From NCBI RefSeq assembly GCF_003012705.1, contig NZ_PXYL01000002.1:372001-436000 (forward strand): a stretch of 64,000 nucleotides of DNA, given 5' to 3'. Of the stretch, positions 47,407 to 55,992 are shown in pieces. Within the stretch, counting starts at the first letter, position 1. Each line of letters starts with the position of its first letter. Both the position numbers and the translations under genes were made by a program. Source of the stretch: Pseudaminobacter soli (ex Li et al. 2025) (GTDB taxonomy: Bacteria > Pseudomonadota > Alphaproteobacteria > Rhizobiales > Rhizobiaceae). The notes beneath the pieces are model-generated. The model had not been told where the DNA came from and made no database searches. It worked only from the letters and a program-made list of their open reading frames with translations.

Positions 47407-48204
47407 TCAGCCGGTCCGCGACATCGCGGTCGCCGCTGCCTCCGCAGCATCGAGCCCGGCGCCGACGGCGGCAATGAAACCGCCATCGATCATTCCCTGC
47501 AATCCCGCCGCCGTGGTGCCGCGATAGTCGAGAAATGCCCGAACAGTCTCTTCTGGAGAAACATAGTGCACGCCAAGCAGTTGGCTTGCCCCGGCAACGA
47601 CAGCCGTCGCCGCTCTTGTGGCGATGTCGCGAGGCAGACCCTTGTCAAGCGCATGGCCTATCATCGCCTGCGCAAGCAAGGCTGGAAACGCGGGACCCGA
47701 GCCTGTGAGCGCGGTCAGGTAATCGATGTCGGCCTCGCGAAACACTTCGTCCGTCGAGCCGCATGTTTCGAAAAGCCGCCGCACGAGTTCCTTGTCCTCG
47801 ACCTCTGCGCCGTCGCTCGCAAACCACGGCGTGTAGGATTTGCCGATCTCGGCCGCTGCGTTAGGCATAGCGCGCACGATGCGGTCACTGTTGGTCCTTT
47901 CCGCAAGGGTTGTTATGGGCACGCCCGCCATCACCGAGATCACCAGCTTGCCGCGGGCATCGATCTCCACCGCGGAAAACTGGTCGGGTCGCACCGACAA
48001 GATGATGACATCCGCGCGTGCGGCGAGTTCCTGGTTGTCTGCAGTACAGGTAACGTCCGGCCAGCCGGTGAGCCCATGTGCTGTGGACCGACTGGACAAG
48101 ATGAGTTGCGATGGCTCGAGAAAACCCGCTTTCAGCATCGAGCGGGCAATGGCGCTGCCCAGCCATCCGGTGCCGCCGATGATGCCAATGGTGGGCTTTG
48201 CCAT
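47407..48204 (-). CDS. Pyrroline-5-carboxylate-reductase-like protein (ProC family)
   Basis: 265 residues. The Rossmann motif GIIGGTGWLGSAIA is near residue 7, and VISVMAGVPI near 90 and IVRAMPNAAAEIG near 108 are typical ProC blocks. The C-terminal helical dimerisation domain includes ALTGSGPAF near 157. It is unlikely to be the housekeeping ProC because it shares an operon with a TetR regulator and a betaine transporter. It may reduce a cyclic imine formed in proline-betaine or N-methyl amino-acid breakdown. It starts on the last base of the tetR stop codon (TGATG). Confidence 0.82.
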   Translation of the reverse strand: MAKPTIGIIGGTGWLGSAIARSMLKAGFLEPSQLILSSRSTAHGLTGWPDVTCTADNQELAARADVIILSVRPDQFSAVEIDARGKLVISVMAGVPITTLAERTNSDRIVRAMPNAAAEIGKSYTPWFASDGAEVEDKELVRRLFETCGSTDEVFREADIDYLTALTGSGPAFPALLAQAMIGHALDKGLPRDIATRAATAVVAGASQLLGVHYVSPEETVRAFLDYRGTTAAGLQGMIDGGFIAAVGAGLDAAEAAATAMSRTG

Positions 48205-48860
48205 CAGACCGCACCCCCGGTTGCTTCCGTTGAGGTGATGTAGCCGTGCCGGGCGGTGAAACGCTCCATTTCGCTTGGCGTGGGCTCGCGCCCGGTAAAG
48301 ATCTCGACATATTTCGGGATCCGCGCCATGCGGGTGGCAAGGGTCTCGACCGTCTTCATCGAGATATAGCCAATCTGGGTCAGGTAGATCGTTCGCGACC
48401 TGACATCGGCCGCGAAGGGCTCGAAGCCGAAACGGAGGAACATCGCCTGAAGCGCCTCGAGTCGAGCCGTGTCGGCGACATCGATTTCCCTGGCCACCTC
48501 GGGCGATTGCTGCGCCCAGCTGCGGATCGCGAATTCGAAGCGGGAATCGAATACCTCAGGTTCTAGCCAGCAGTCGAACACGTTTAGGATCGCCTCGGCG
48601 ATGCTCCCGGCGTAGCTTTCGGTCTGCTTGATGAGGTTGCCCGTGTTCTTGGACCGCCAGAGGTCGATGAGGGCAGCAAGCAGTGCCTCGCGGTCGGCGA
48701 AGAACCAGTAGAAGCTGGTGCGCGAAAGCTTCAAACGCTTCGACAGCGGCAGCACGCGGACGGCATCGACGCCGGCTTCGATCAGGCTTTCATAAGCCGC
48801 GTCGAGCCAACCCTCGCGCGACCCGCGCCAACCCGTTTCGCCAATTTTCTCCTGCTCCAT
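48204..48860 (-). CDS. TetR-family transcriptional regulator
   Basis: 218 residues. The helix-turn-helix is near residues 20-65 (GVDAVRVLPLSKRLKLSRTSFYWFF). The C-terminal ligand domain is unassigned. It is divergent from the demethylase gene at 48988 and upstream of the ProC-like gene. An inverted repeat lies between the two starts, so autoregulation and control of the divergent gene are likely. Confidence 0.87.
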   Translation of the reverse strand: MEQEKIGETGWRGSREGWLDAAYESLIEAGVDAVRVLPLSKRLKLSRTSFYWFFADREALLAALIDLWRSKNTGNLIKQTESYAGSIAEAILNVFDCWLEPEVFDSRFEFAIRSWAQQSPEVAREIDVADTARLEALQAMFLRFGFEPFAADVRSRTIYLTQIGYISMKTVETLATRMARIPKYVEIFTGREPTPSEMERFTARHGYITSTEATGGAV

Positions 48861-48900
48861 GGCCGGAAGCTAAGCACGGCGGCAAGTGCCACGCAACACA

Positions 48901-48943
48901 AAATGTACGGTGCTGTCGACAGAATTGACAGTGATGTACATTT
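48901..48943. promoter_or_regulatory. Nested inverted repeats, candidate TetR operator
   Basis: The outer arms AAATGTAC (48901-48908) and GTACATTT (48936-48943) are perfect. Inside, CTGTC (48912-48916) and GACAG (48927-48931) form a second inverted repeat, and CTGTCGACAG is itself palindromic. It lies 41 bases from the tetR start and 45 bases from the demethylase start. Confidence 0.55.
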
Positions 48944-48987
48944 CCACTTACGATCCTTGTGACGCCTTGTCCTTGGAGCATCCGACG

Positions 48988-51024
48988 ATGTCGAACGACC
49001 CGCTTCTCCAGCCTTACAAACTTAAGCATCTCACGCTCAGAAACCGGATCATGATCACCTCGCATGAGCCGGCCTATCCCGAAGACGGCATGCCCAAGGC
49101 GCGCTACCGCGCATACCATGCCGAACGCGCCAAAGCGGGCGTTGCGTTGACCATGACCGCCGGTTCCGCCTCCGTCGCGCGCGACAGCCCGCCGGTGTTC
49201 AACAACATCCTCGCCTATAAGGACGAGGTGGTGCCGTGGATGAAGGACGTGGTCGATGCCTGCCATGAGCATGGCGCGGCGGTGATGATCCAACTCACCC
49301 ATCTTGGCCGTCGCACGCGCTGGGACAAGGGCGACTGGCTGCCTGCGGTTTCGCCTTCGCACAATCGCGAGCCCTCCCACCGGGCCTTCCCGAAGAAGAT
49401 GGAAGACTGGGATATCGAACGTATAGTCAAGGACTATGCCGATGCGGCCGAGCGCATGAAGGCGGCCGGCCTCGATGGCATCGAGCTCGAGGCCTACGGC
49501 CATCTGATGGACCAGTTCTGGTCACCGCTCACCAACACGCTCGACGCCCCCTATGGCGGCTCGCTCGACAATCGCTTGCGCTTCACCTTCGACGTTCTGT
49601 CCGCGATGCGTGAGCGCGTCGGGCCGGACTTCATCATCGGCATTCGCTACACCGCCGACGAGGTGATAGCCGGCGGTCTGACCCGCGAGGATGGTCTTGA
49701 GATCTCCAGGCGCTTCAAGGCTTCGGGCATGGTGGATTTCCTCAACGTCATCCGCGGCCATATCGAAACCGACGCTGGCCTGACCGACGTGATCCCGATC
49801 CAGGGCATGCCGAGCGCGCCGCATCTCGACTTCGCCGGCGAAGTGCGCGCCGAGGTCGGCATGCCGACCTTCCACGCCGCGCGTATCCCCGATGTGGCAA
49901 CCGCCCGCCACGCTATCGCGTCGGGCAAGCTCGATATGGTCGGCATGACGCGCGCGCACATGACCGATCCGCATATCGTGCGGAAGATCATGGAAGGTCG
50001 CGAGGAAGATATCCGCCCTTGCGTCGGCGCCAACTACTGCCTCGACCGCATCTACCAGGGCGGCGCGGCCTACTGCATCCACAACCCGGCCACCGGGCGC
50101 GAGCTGACGATGCCGCATGACATCCCGCCCGCGAGCAAGAAGCGCAAGGTGGTGATCGTCGGCGCTGGCCCTGCCGGGCTCGAGGCCGCACGCGTCTCGG
50201 CCGAGCGCGGCCACGAGGTCGTTGTGTTCGAGGCCTCCGCCCACCATGGCGGCCAGGTGCGGCTTACCGCCCGCAGCCAGCGACGGCAGGAAATGATCAG
50301 TATCGTCGACTGGCGGATGGCGCAGTGCACGGCCAAGGGCGTTACCTTCCGGTTCAACACCTGGGCGGAAGAAAACGAAGTGATGGCCGAGAAGCCAGAC
50401 GTTGTGATCATCGCTACCGGCGGCTATCCGCACACTGAAGTGCTGTCCGAAGGCAACGATCTCGTCGTCTCCACCTGGGATATTTTGTCCGGCGACGTGA
50501 AGCCGGGCACCAACGTTCTGCTGTTCGACGACGCGGGCGACAACCCGGCGCTGCAGGCGGCGGAGGTGATCGCAAAATCCGGCGCGAAGCTGGAGGTGAT
50601 GACGCCTGATCGTTCCTTCGCGCCCGAGGTCATGGGCATGAACCTCGTGCCCTATATGCGCAGTCTGCAGAAGCTGGACGTGACCTTCACCGTCACCTTC
50701 CGGCTGGACAAGGTGACGCGCGACGGCAACGAACTGATCGCCCATATCGGCAGCGACTATGGCGGCGTCGACAAGGTGCGCCGCGTCGACCAGGTGGTGG
50801 TCAACCACGGCACCATCCCAATGGACGATCTCTATTTCGCGCTGAAGCCGAAATCGAGCAACCGCGGCGCGGTCGACTACATGCGCCTCATCGAGGGCGA
50901 GCCGCAGGAGGTAGCAAGCAATGCCGAGGGCGCATTCCAGCTCTTCCGCATCGGCGATGCCGTCTCGGCCCGCAACACGCATGCGGCGATCTACGACGCG
51001 CTGAGGCTCGCCAAGGATCTGTAG
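48988..51024 (+). CDS. NADH:flavin oxidoreductase/FAD protein, N-methylproline/dimethylglycine demethylase type
   Basis: 678 residues from ATG 48988; ATG 48886 lies across the operator and is not chosen. An OYE-like FMN barrel (about 1-330) is followed by FAD and NAD domains (VVIVGAGPAGLEAARV near 388). This is the TMADH/DgcA layout. At the 4Fe-4S site TMADH has Cys 345, 348, 351 and 364. Here C345, C351 and C363 are present, but residue 348 is Ala. I recall this variant in proteins named N-methylproline demethylase in related bacteria. It probably oxidatively removes an N-methyl group as formaldehyde. The divergent betaine transporter and TetR support a betaine-breakdown role. Confidence 0.83.
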   Translation: MSNDPLLQPYKLKHLTLRNRIMITSHEPAYPEDGMPKARYRAYHAERAKAGVALTMTAGSASVARDSPPVFNNILAYKDEVVPWMKDVVDACHEHGAAVMIQLTHLGRRTRWDKGDWLPAVSPSHNREPSHRAFPKKMEDWDIERIVKDYADAAERMKAAGLDGIELEAYGHLMDQFWSPLTNTLDAPYGGSLDNRLRFTFDVLSAMRERVGPDFIIGIRYTADEVIAGGLTREDGLEISRRFKASGMVDFLNVIRGHIETDAGLTDVIPIQGMPSAPHLDFAGEVRAEVGMPTFHAARIPDVATARHAIASGKLDMVGMTRAHMTDPHIVRKIMEGREEDIRPCVGANYCLDRIYQGGAAYCIHNPATGRELTMPHDIPPASKKRKVVIVGAGPAGLEAARVSAERGHEVVVFEASAHHGGQVRLTARSQRRQEMISIVDWRMAQCTAKGVTFRFNTWAEENEVMAEKPDVVIIATGGYPHTEVLSEGNDLVVSTWDILSGDVKPGTNVLLFDDAGDNPALQAAEVIAKSGAKLEVMTPDRSFAPEVMGMNLVPYMRSLQKLDVTFTVTFRLDKVTRDGNELIAHIGSDYGGVDKVRRVDQVVVNHGTIPMDDLYFALKPKSSNRGAVDYMRLIEGEPQEVASNAEGAFQLFRIGDAVSARNTHAAIYDALRLAKDL

Positions 51025-51068
51025 CTCGAACAGGTCGGCGGAGGAGGCCGGCCGGGGAGGGAGGAGAA

Positions 51069-53057
51069 ATGCAGGAACGGACGTTCAAGCGGCTGCTCAC
51101 GCCGGTTGCGCTGCGCCACAAGACGCTGCGCAACCGCATCGTCTTCGGGGCGCACACCGCCAACATGGCTGTGGAGGGACTGCCGACCGAGCGGCACGCC
51201 GCCTACTATGCCGAGCGCGCCAAGGGCGGCGCGGCGATGGTGGTGGTCGAGCCCGTGCCGGTGCATGCGGCGGCGGTTCTGACGCGCGGTAACTTTCGTC
51301 ACTCCGACGATGGCGTGATCCCGCATTTCCGAAAGGTGACGGAGGCCATACACGAGCATGGCGCCGTCGCCGTTCAGCAGCTCTATCATGTCGGCCAGCA
51401 TGGTGACGCCGACAATTCCTTCCATGCCGCCTGGTCGCCTTCCGGCCTGCCAAGCTATCATGACAGCGACGGCTCCCACCGCATGAACGAGGCCGAGATC
51501 GAGGAGACGATCGACGGCTTCGTTCAGGCTGCCCGCCGCTGCCGAGAGGCGGGCTTCGATGGCGTCGAGGTCTGGGCCGCCTATCACGGCATGCTCGACC
51601 AGTTCTGGACGCCATGGTCGAACCGCCGCGACGACCGCTGGGGCGGCAGCCTTGAAAATCGCACGCGCTTCAGCCGCGAAGTGCTGACGCGTATCCGGAA
51701 ACTTTGCGGCGAGGACTTTATTGTCGGACTGGCTGTCAATGACGAGCCCGATGTCGAGGTAGCGCTGAAGCGCGAGGCCACTGCCGAAATCATCGCGCAT
51801 CACGACCGCGACGGGCTGATCGACTACGTCACCTGCGGGTCGGGCGGCTATTTCGATTTCTACAAGCTGATGCCGACCTTCCTCTATCCCGAGAAGCTCG
51901 GCGCAGATCTCGCATCCGTGCTAAAGGGCGCGGTCTCGAATGCGCTGGTGACAGCCGAAAGCCATATTCGCACGCCGGAAAATGCGGAAAGCGTGCTGAG
52001 CGAGGGCATGGCCGACCTGGTTTCCATCGTGCGGGGCCAGATCGCCGATCCGCACCTCGCCAACAAGGCGAGGGAAGGCCGGCCCGAGGACATTCGCGGC
52101 TGCCTCTCCTGCAACCAGATGTGCTGGGGCAGGCGCTCGCGCGACTACTGGATCAGCTGTGTGGTCAATCCGTCGGCCGGGCGCGAATGGGAGTGGGGCG
52201 GCGATACTTTCCGGCCGGCGCTCGTTTCCAAGCGCGTCCTGGTGGTCGGTGGCGGGCCGGCTGGGCTGGAGGCCGCGCGTGTGGCGGCCGAGCGCGGCCA
52301 CAAGGTGGTGCTTGCCGAAGCGTCAGATCGGCTTGGCGGCCAGTTCCGCCTTGCCGGCCTGCAGCCGCGCCGCGCGCAGGTGCTCGACCTGCTCGGCTGG
52401 TATGAACGGCAATTGCAAAAGCTCGGCGTCGACATTCGCTACAACACTTACATGGAAGCCGACGACATAGCTGCCGAGGCGGCAGATGAGGTGATCGTCG
52501 CCACGGGCTCTCTGCCGCCCGAAACCGGCTTCCAGCGCGCGCTGCCGCAGGTCGAGACACTGCCGGGCATCGAGCGCGGCAGGTTTTTCTCCGCCGAAGC
52601 CGTCATGGCCGGCGAGGCCCGGCCCGGAAAACGCGTCGTCGTGTTCGACGAAGGCGGCAATTGGAAGGGCTGTGGCACGGCCTGGAAGCTAGCCGAGGAT
52701 GGACATGAGGTTACCATCGTCACGCCCGATCCGCTGGTCGGCAAGGAACTGCAGCGCACCACCGCCGACTTTCCGTTGCGCCGCAATCTGGCCCGGCTCG
52801 GCGTGCGCTTCGTGACCGAGAGCGCGATCCTCGAATGGACGGGCTCGGCCGCGCGGGTCGCCTTCTTCCTCGATGGCCGGGAGGAACTGATCGAGGCCGA
52901 TGCGCTGGTCTTCGCTGCGACCAATGTCGCGGAGGACAGCCTCGCGCGGGAACTGACCGAACGCGGTATCGCCTTCACGGCCATCGGCGATTGCCTCGCT
53001 GCCCGGCAGGTGCCTTACGCCATACATGAGGGGCGCAAGATGGCGCTGGCGCTGTAA
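51069..53057 (+). CDS. NADH:flavin oxidoreductase/FAD protein, TMADH-like, second copy
   Basis: 662 residues, same architecture as the preceding gene: FMN barrel to about 330, then VLVVGGGPAGLEAARV near 389 and an NAD domain. The cluster motif is complete: C345, C348, C352 and C364. It lies 44 bases downstream in the same direction, behind GGGAGGGAGGAG, and so is cotranscribed. The two proteins are diverged, which suggests two successive demethylations or two substrates. It could also be a dienoyl-CoA-reductase-like enzyme. Confidence 0.83.
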   Translation: MQERTFKRLLTPVALRHKTLRNRIVFGAHTANMAVEGLPTERHAAYYAERAKGGAAMVVVEPVPVHAAAVLTRGNFRHSDDGVIPHFRKVTEAIHEHGAVAVQQLYHVGQHGDADNSFHAAWSPSGLPSYHDSDGSHRMNEAEIEETIDGFVQAARRCREAGFDGVEVWAAYHGMLDQFWTPWSNRRDDRWGGSLENRTRFSREVLTRIRKLCGEDFIVGLAVNDEPDVEVALKREATAEIIAHHDRDGLIDYVTCGSGGYFDFYKLMPTFLYPEKLGADLASVLKGAVSNALVTAESHIRTPENAESVLSEGMADLVSIVRGQIADPHLANKAREGRPEDIRGCLSCNQMCWGRRSRDYWISCVVNPSAGREWEWGGDTFRPALVSKRVLVVGGGPAGLEAARVAAERGHKVVLAEASDRLGGQFRLAGLQPRRAQVLDLLGWYERQLQKLGVDIRYNTYMEADDIAAEAADEVIVATGSLPPETGFQRALPQVETLPGIERGRFFSAEAVMAGEARPGKRVVVFDEGGNWKGCGTAWKLAEDGHEVTIVTPDPLVGKELQRTTADFPLRRNLARLGVRFVTESAILEWTGSAARVAFFLDGREELIEADALVFAATNVAEDSLARELTERGIAFTAIGDCLAARQVPYAIHEGRKMALAL

Positions 53058-53077
53058 GGCGGCATCTGCGGTTCGGG

Positions 53078-53416
53078 TCAGGCCTTCGGTGCGCCGTAGT
53101 GCAGCACCTGCACCTTCTCGAGCGTCACCAGGCCGCTCGACATGATCGTCTCGAGAACAGGAAGGAAGGCATTGATCTTCTCCTCGCTGTCGACGATCTC
53201 GACCACCAGCGGCAGGTCTTCCGACAGGCGAAGGATCTTGGCCGTGTGCAGCCGGCTCGACTGGCCGTAGCCCAGGCCGCCGCGCAGCACGGTGGCGCCG
53301 GCCAGGTGCATCTCGCGCGCCTTCAGCACGATGGCTTCGTAGAGGGGCCGGCCGTCGGCGCGATCGTCCTCGCCGATGAATATCCGCAGCAGTACCGATT
53401 GTTCGGGAATCTGCAT
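53078..53416 (-). CDS. DUF190-family protein
   Basis: 112 residues from ATG 53416 behind GGGAGG. The DUF190 fold (PII-like, ferredoxin-like) is recognisable in LRIFIGEDDRADGRPLYEAIV near 10 and GATVLRGGLGYG near 40. The family is found beside crcB genes, as here, where it starts 2 bases before the CrcB stop. A regulatory role for the fluoride channel has been suggested by this linkage; the function is unproven. Confidence 0.85.
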   Translation of the reverse strand: MQIPEQSVLLRIFIGEDDRADGRPLYEAIVLKAREMHLAGATVLRGGLGYGQSSRLHTAKILRLSEDLPLVVEIVDSEEKINAFLPVLETIMSSGLVTLEKVQVLHYGAPKA

Positions 53417-53417
53417 G

Positions 53418-53891
53418 TCAAATTCCTCCCAGGCGGTTGAGGCGCGTCGCAAACATATGGCCGAGCCAGACGGCAAACAGCCACGTGATTACCGAGATGA
53501 TGACATTCAGTCCGGCCATCGGCCAGTGGCCGGATTGGGCAAGACGAAGCGTTTCGAGGCTGAAGGTGGAGAAGGTGGTGAAGCCGCCGCATATGCCGGC
53601 CATCACGAACTGGCGTGCGCGGCTGCCGGCAAGGAGGCGGCCGTCGGGGCCTGTGAGTGTGGAATAGAAGCCGATGACAAACGAGCCCACGACATTCACG
53701 AACAACGTGCCCCACGGAAAGCCTGGTCCGAACATTGCGAGCGACGCCAGCGAAACCAGCGCGCGCAGCACGCTGCCAATCACCGCGCCGGCCGACACTG
53801 CAAGGTAGAGCGAACCAGCGCTGCGAAAGTTCCGGAGCCAGGCCTGCGCTCGTGGTCTGGCGGTGGGGTGTGTCGGCTCCGGCCGGTTCAT
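53418..53891 (-). CDS. crcB: Fluoride channel subunit CrcB (second copy)
   Basis: 157 residues from ATG 53891, which overlaps the stop of the upstream crcB (ATGA). A basic N-terminal tail of about 30 residues precedes four membrane helices. The Fluc signature GFPWGTLFVNVVGSF is near 66 and GGFTTFSTFSLE near 107. The N-terminal tail is longer than in most CrcB. It pairs with the upstream copy, probably as a heterodimeric fluoride exporter. Confidence 0.9.
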   Translation of the reverse strand: MNRPEPTHPTARPRAQAWLRNFRSAGSLYLAVSAGAVIGSVLRALVSLASLAMFGPGFPWGTLFVNVVGSFVIGFYSTLTGPDGRLLAGSRARQFVMAGICGGFTTFSTFSLETLRLAQSGHWPMAGLNVIISVITWLFAVWLGHMFATRLNRLGGI

Positions 53892-54295
53892 GAAACGGCG
53901 GCTCCGAACATCGCCGCACCGGCTGCGAAGCCAATGGCCGCGCCACTGAGGCAAAGCGTGACCGACAAAAGCACATTGCCGCCGGCCCGTAGCATCTGGC
54001 CGTCGCGCGCGAGCGTGAGCGTATTGAGGCTGAAGGATGAAACCGTGGTGTAGGCGCCGAGGAAACCGGTCACCGCAAACTGCCACGCCTCGGGCGGGGC
54101 AAAAGTGCCGCCGGCGGCCGATGCGGCGGCGACCAACCCGATCGTGGTCGCCCCGCTGACATTGACGGCCATGGTGCCCCAGGGAAAGGTTTCGCCTACG
54201 CGCCGCCCGACGAAACCGGACACGAAGAAGCGCGCGGGGCCGCCAAGCGCGCTGCCCAGCACCACCCACAGCAAACCGTGAAGCACGTCCAGCAT
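53888..54295 (-). CDS. crcB: Fluoride channel subunit CrcB (first copy)
   Basis: 135 residues from ATG 54295 behind GGAG. It has four membrane helices. The signature appears as FPWGTMAVNVSGA near 37 and GAYTTVSSFSLNT near 79. Fluc channels have two antiparallel subunits; two tandem genes suggest dual-topology specialisation. No fluoride riboswitch was recognised upstream. Confidence 0.92.
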   Translation of the reverse strand: MLDVLHGLLWVVLGSALGGPARFFVSGFVGRRVGETFPWGTMAVNVSGATTIGLVAAASAAGGTFAPPEAWQFAVTGFLGAYTTVSSFSLNTLTLARDGQMLRAGGNVLLSVTLCLSGAAIGFAAGAAMFGAAVS

Positions 54296-54418
54296 CTTTT
54301 TCGAATCTCCTCGCCGCTGGCTCGCCGCGTCGGTAAGGAGTCGTCCGCAGGACCCGTGCGCTGTCAACCAGAATGCGATCGAAATCGTTCCGAGGCGCCG
54401 GATTGCGGCGTGAGCCGG

Positions 54419-55171
54419 CTAAGCCGCGTGAGTGGCGCTGATCTGCATCAGCTCGCGCGAATACGGTTCCCTCAGCGCACCCTGCTTGAGCTGGGCGACG
54501 TCCGCGATTTCGACAATGCGGCCCTGCCGCATCACCGCCAACCGATCACAGAGGAAGGAGACCACCGGCAGGTTGTGGGTCACCATCAGGAAGGTCAGGT
54601 TCTGTTCGCGGCGCAGGCGCTTCAGCAGGTTGAGGATTTCCGCCTGCACGGACACGTCGAGCGCCGAGGTCGGCTCGTCGAGCAACAGGATTTTCGGCTC
54701 CAGCACCAGCGCCCGGGCGATCGCCACGCGCTGGCGCTGGCCGCCGGAAAGCTGATGCGGGAAGCGGAAGCGGAATTTTCGGTCGAGCCCGACAGAGGCC
54801 ATCACCGCTTCCACGCGGGCGTTCTGGTTGCCGATGCCGTGGATGCTCAGCGGCTCGCTGAGCGTCGCATCGATAGTCTTGCGCGGATGCAACGAGCCGT
54901 AAGGGTCCTGAAAGACCATCTGGCAAGCCCGCGCGAAATGGCCGTCTATGCCGTGGCTGCGCGGCTTGCCGAATGCGGTGATCGAACCGGTCCAATCCGG
55001 CGCGAGCCCCGCGATGGCCTTCAAAACGGTCGACTTGCCCGAGCCGCTTTCGCCGACGAGCGCAAAGCTCTCGCCTTCGGCGATGTCGAGGCTCACGCTG
55101 TGCGTGATGCGCGTTTCGCCATACGAGATGTCGAGATTCTTAAGCGAAAGCGCGGTCATTTGCTGGCCCAT
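54419..55171 (-). CDS. Dipeptide/oligopeptide ABC ATPase (DppF-like)
   Basis: 250 residues. Walker A GESGSGKST, signature LSGGQRQRVAIARAL, Walker B LDEPTSALDV and H-loop VTHNL are present. It lacks the usual C-terminal oligopeptide tail of about 60-70 residues, so it is short for DppF. It overlaps the DppD-like gene by 16 bases and is last in the minus operon. It energises import of a peptide or other small molecule. Confidence 0.9.
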   Translation of the reverse strand: MGQQMTALSLKNLDISYGETRITHSVSLDIAEGESFALVGESGSGKSTVLKAIAGLAPDWTGSITAFGKPRSHGIDGHFARACQMVFQDPYGSLHPRKTIDATLSEPLSIHGIGNQNARVEAVMASVGLDRKFRFRFPHQLSGGQRQRVAIARALVLEPKILLLDEPTSALDVSVQAEILNLLKRLRREQNLTFLMVTHNLPVVSFLCDRLAVMRQGRIVEIADVAQLKQGALREPYSRELMQISATHAA

Positions 55172-55992
55172 GCGCTGCGGTCGAGCACGGGCAGCTCGTC
55201 GCGGGTTTCATTGAGGCGCGGGATGGAGGCAACCAGCCCGCGCGTATAGGGGTGCGTGGCGTTCTGCAGCTCGCCCGCACGGCATTCCTCAACCACTTGC
55301 CCGGTGTTCATGACCAGGATGCGGTCGCAATAGCTCGACACAAGGTTGAGGTCGTGGCTGATGAAGATCAGCCCCATGCCCTTGCGCTTGACCAACTCGT
55401 CGATGATGTCGAGCACCTGCGCCTGCACGGAAACATCGAGCGCTGAAGTCGGCTCGTCCGCGATGAGGAGGTCGGGCTCCGGGATCAACATCATGGCGAT
55501 CATGACGCGCTGGCCCATTCCGCCCGATACTTCGTGCGGATAGAGGTTCGCAACCCGCTCCGGATCGGCGATGCGGACCGATTCCAACATGGCCAGCACG
55601 CGCTGGCCCACTTCGCGGCGCGACAGGCGCTTGTGGGTCAGCAGCGCCTCGGCGATCTGCTCGCCAATGGTCATCACCGGGTTGAGCGAGAATTTCGGGT
55701 CCTGCATGACCATGGAGATGCGGGCGCCGCGAATGGCGCGCATCTGCCGTTCCGAGCGGTTGCGCAGGTCGATACCGTCGAAGCTCAGCCTGTCGGCGCT
55801 GACACGGCCGGGCGCGCGGATGAGTTTCAGGATCGAGCGGCCGGTCATGGACTTGCCCGAGCCGCTTTCGCCGACGATGCCCAGACGCTCGCGTCCGAGC
55901 GTGAAGGAGACACCGCGAACGACGTCGATCTCGCCGCGCGGAGTGGGGAAGGTGACGCGCAGGTTTTCGATTTCCAGAAGCGGCGTGCTCAA
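55156..55992 (-). CDS. Dipeptide/oligopeptide ABC ATPase (DppD-like)
   Basis: 278 residues from a TTG start that overlaps the permease stop (TTGA), with GGAG seven bases upstream. Walker A GESGSGKSM, signature VSGGMGQRVMIAMML, Walker B ADEPTSALDV and H-loop ISHDL are present. The C-terminal part has the NATHPYTRGLVASIP motif of the oligopeptide group. It works as a heterodimer with the DppF-like subunit. Confidence 0.9.
   Translation of the reverse strand: MSTPLLEIENLRVTFPTPRGEIDVVRGVSFTLGRERLGIVGESGSGKSMTGRSILKLIRAPGRVSADRLSFDGIDLRNRSERQMRAIRGARISMVMQDPKFSLNPVMTIGEQIAEALLTHKRLSRREVGQRVLAMLESVRIADPERVANLYPHEVSGGMGQRVMIAMMLIPEPDLLIADEPTSALDVSVQAQVLDIIDELVKRKGMGLIFISHDLNLVSSYCDRILVMNTGQVVEECRAGELQNATHPYTRGLVASIPRLNETRDELPVLDRSAWASK

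Noticed and set aside
47407-48204. Housekeeping proline biosynthesis gene proC
   Set aside because: Translationally coupled to a TetR gene and next to a betaine transporter; more likely a pathway-specific homologue.
48886-48987. Longer N-terminus of the demethylase from ATG 48886
   Set aside because: The extra 34 residues cross the palindromic operator, and the flavoenzyme family begins at the later ATG.
54296-54418. Fluoride riboswitch before crcB
   Set aside because: The conserved pseudoknot and GATGG-type core could not be found by eye; a covariance search would settle it.
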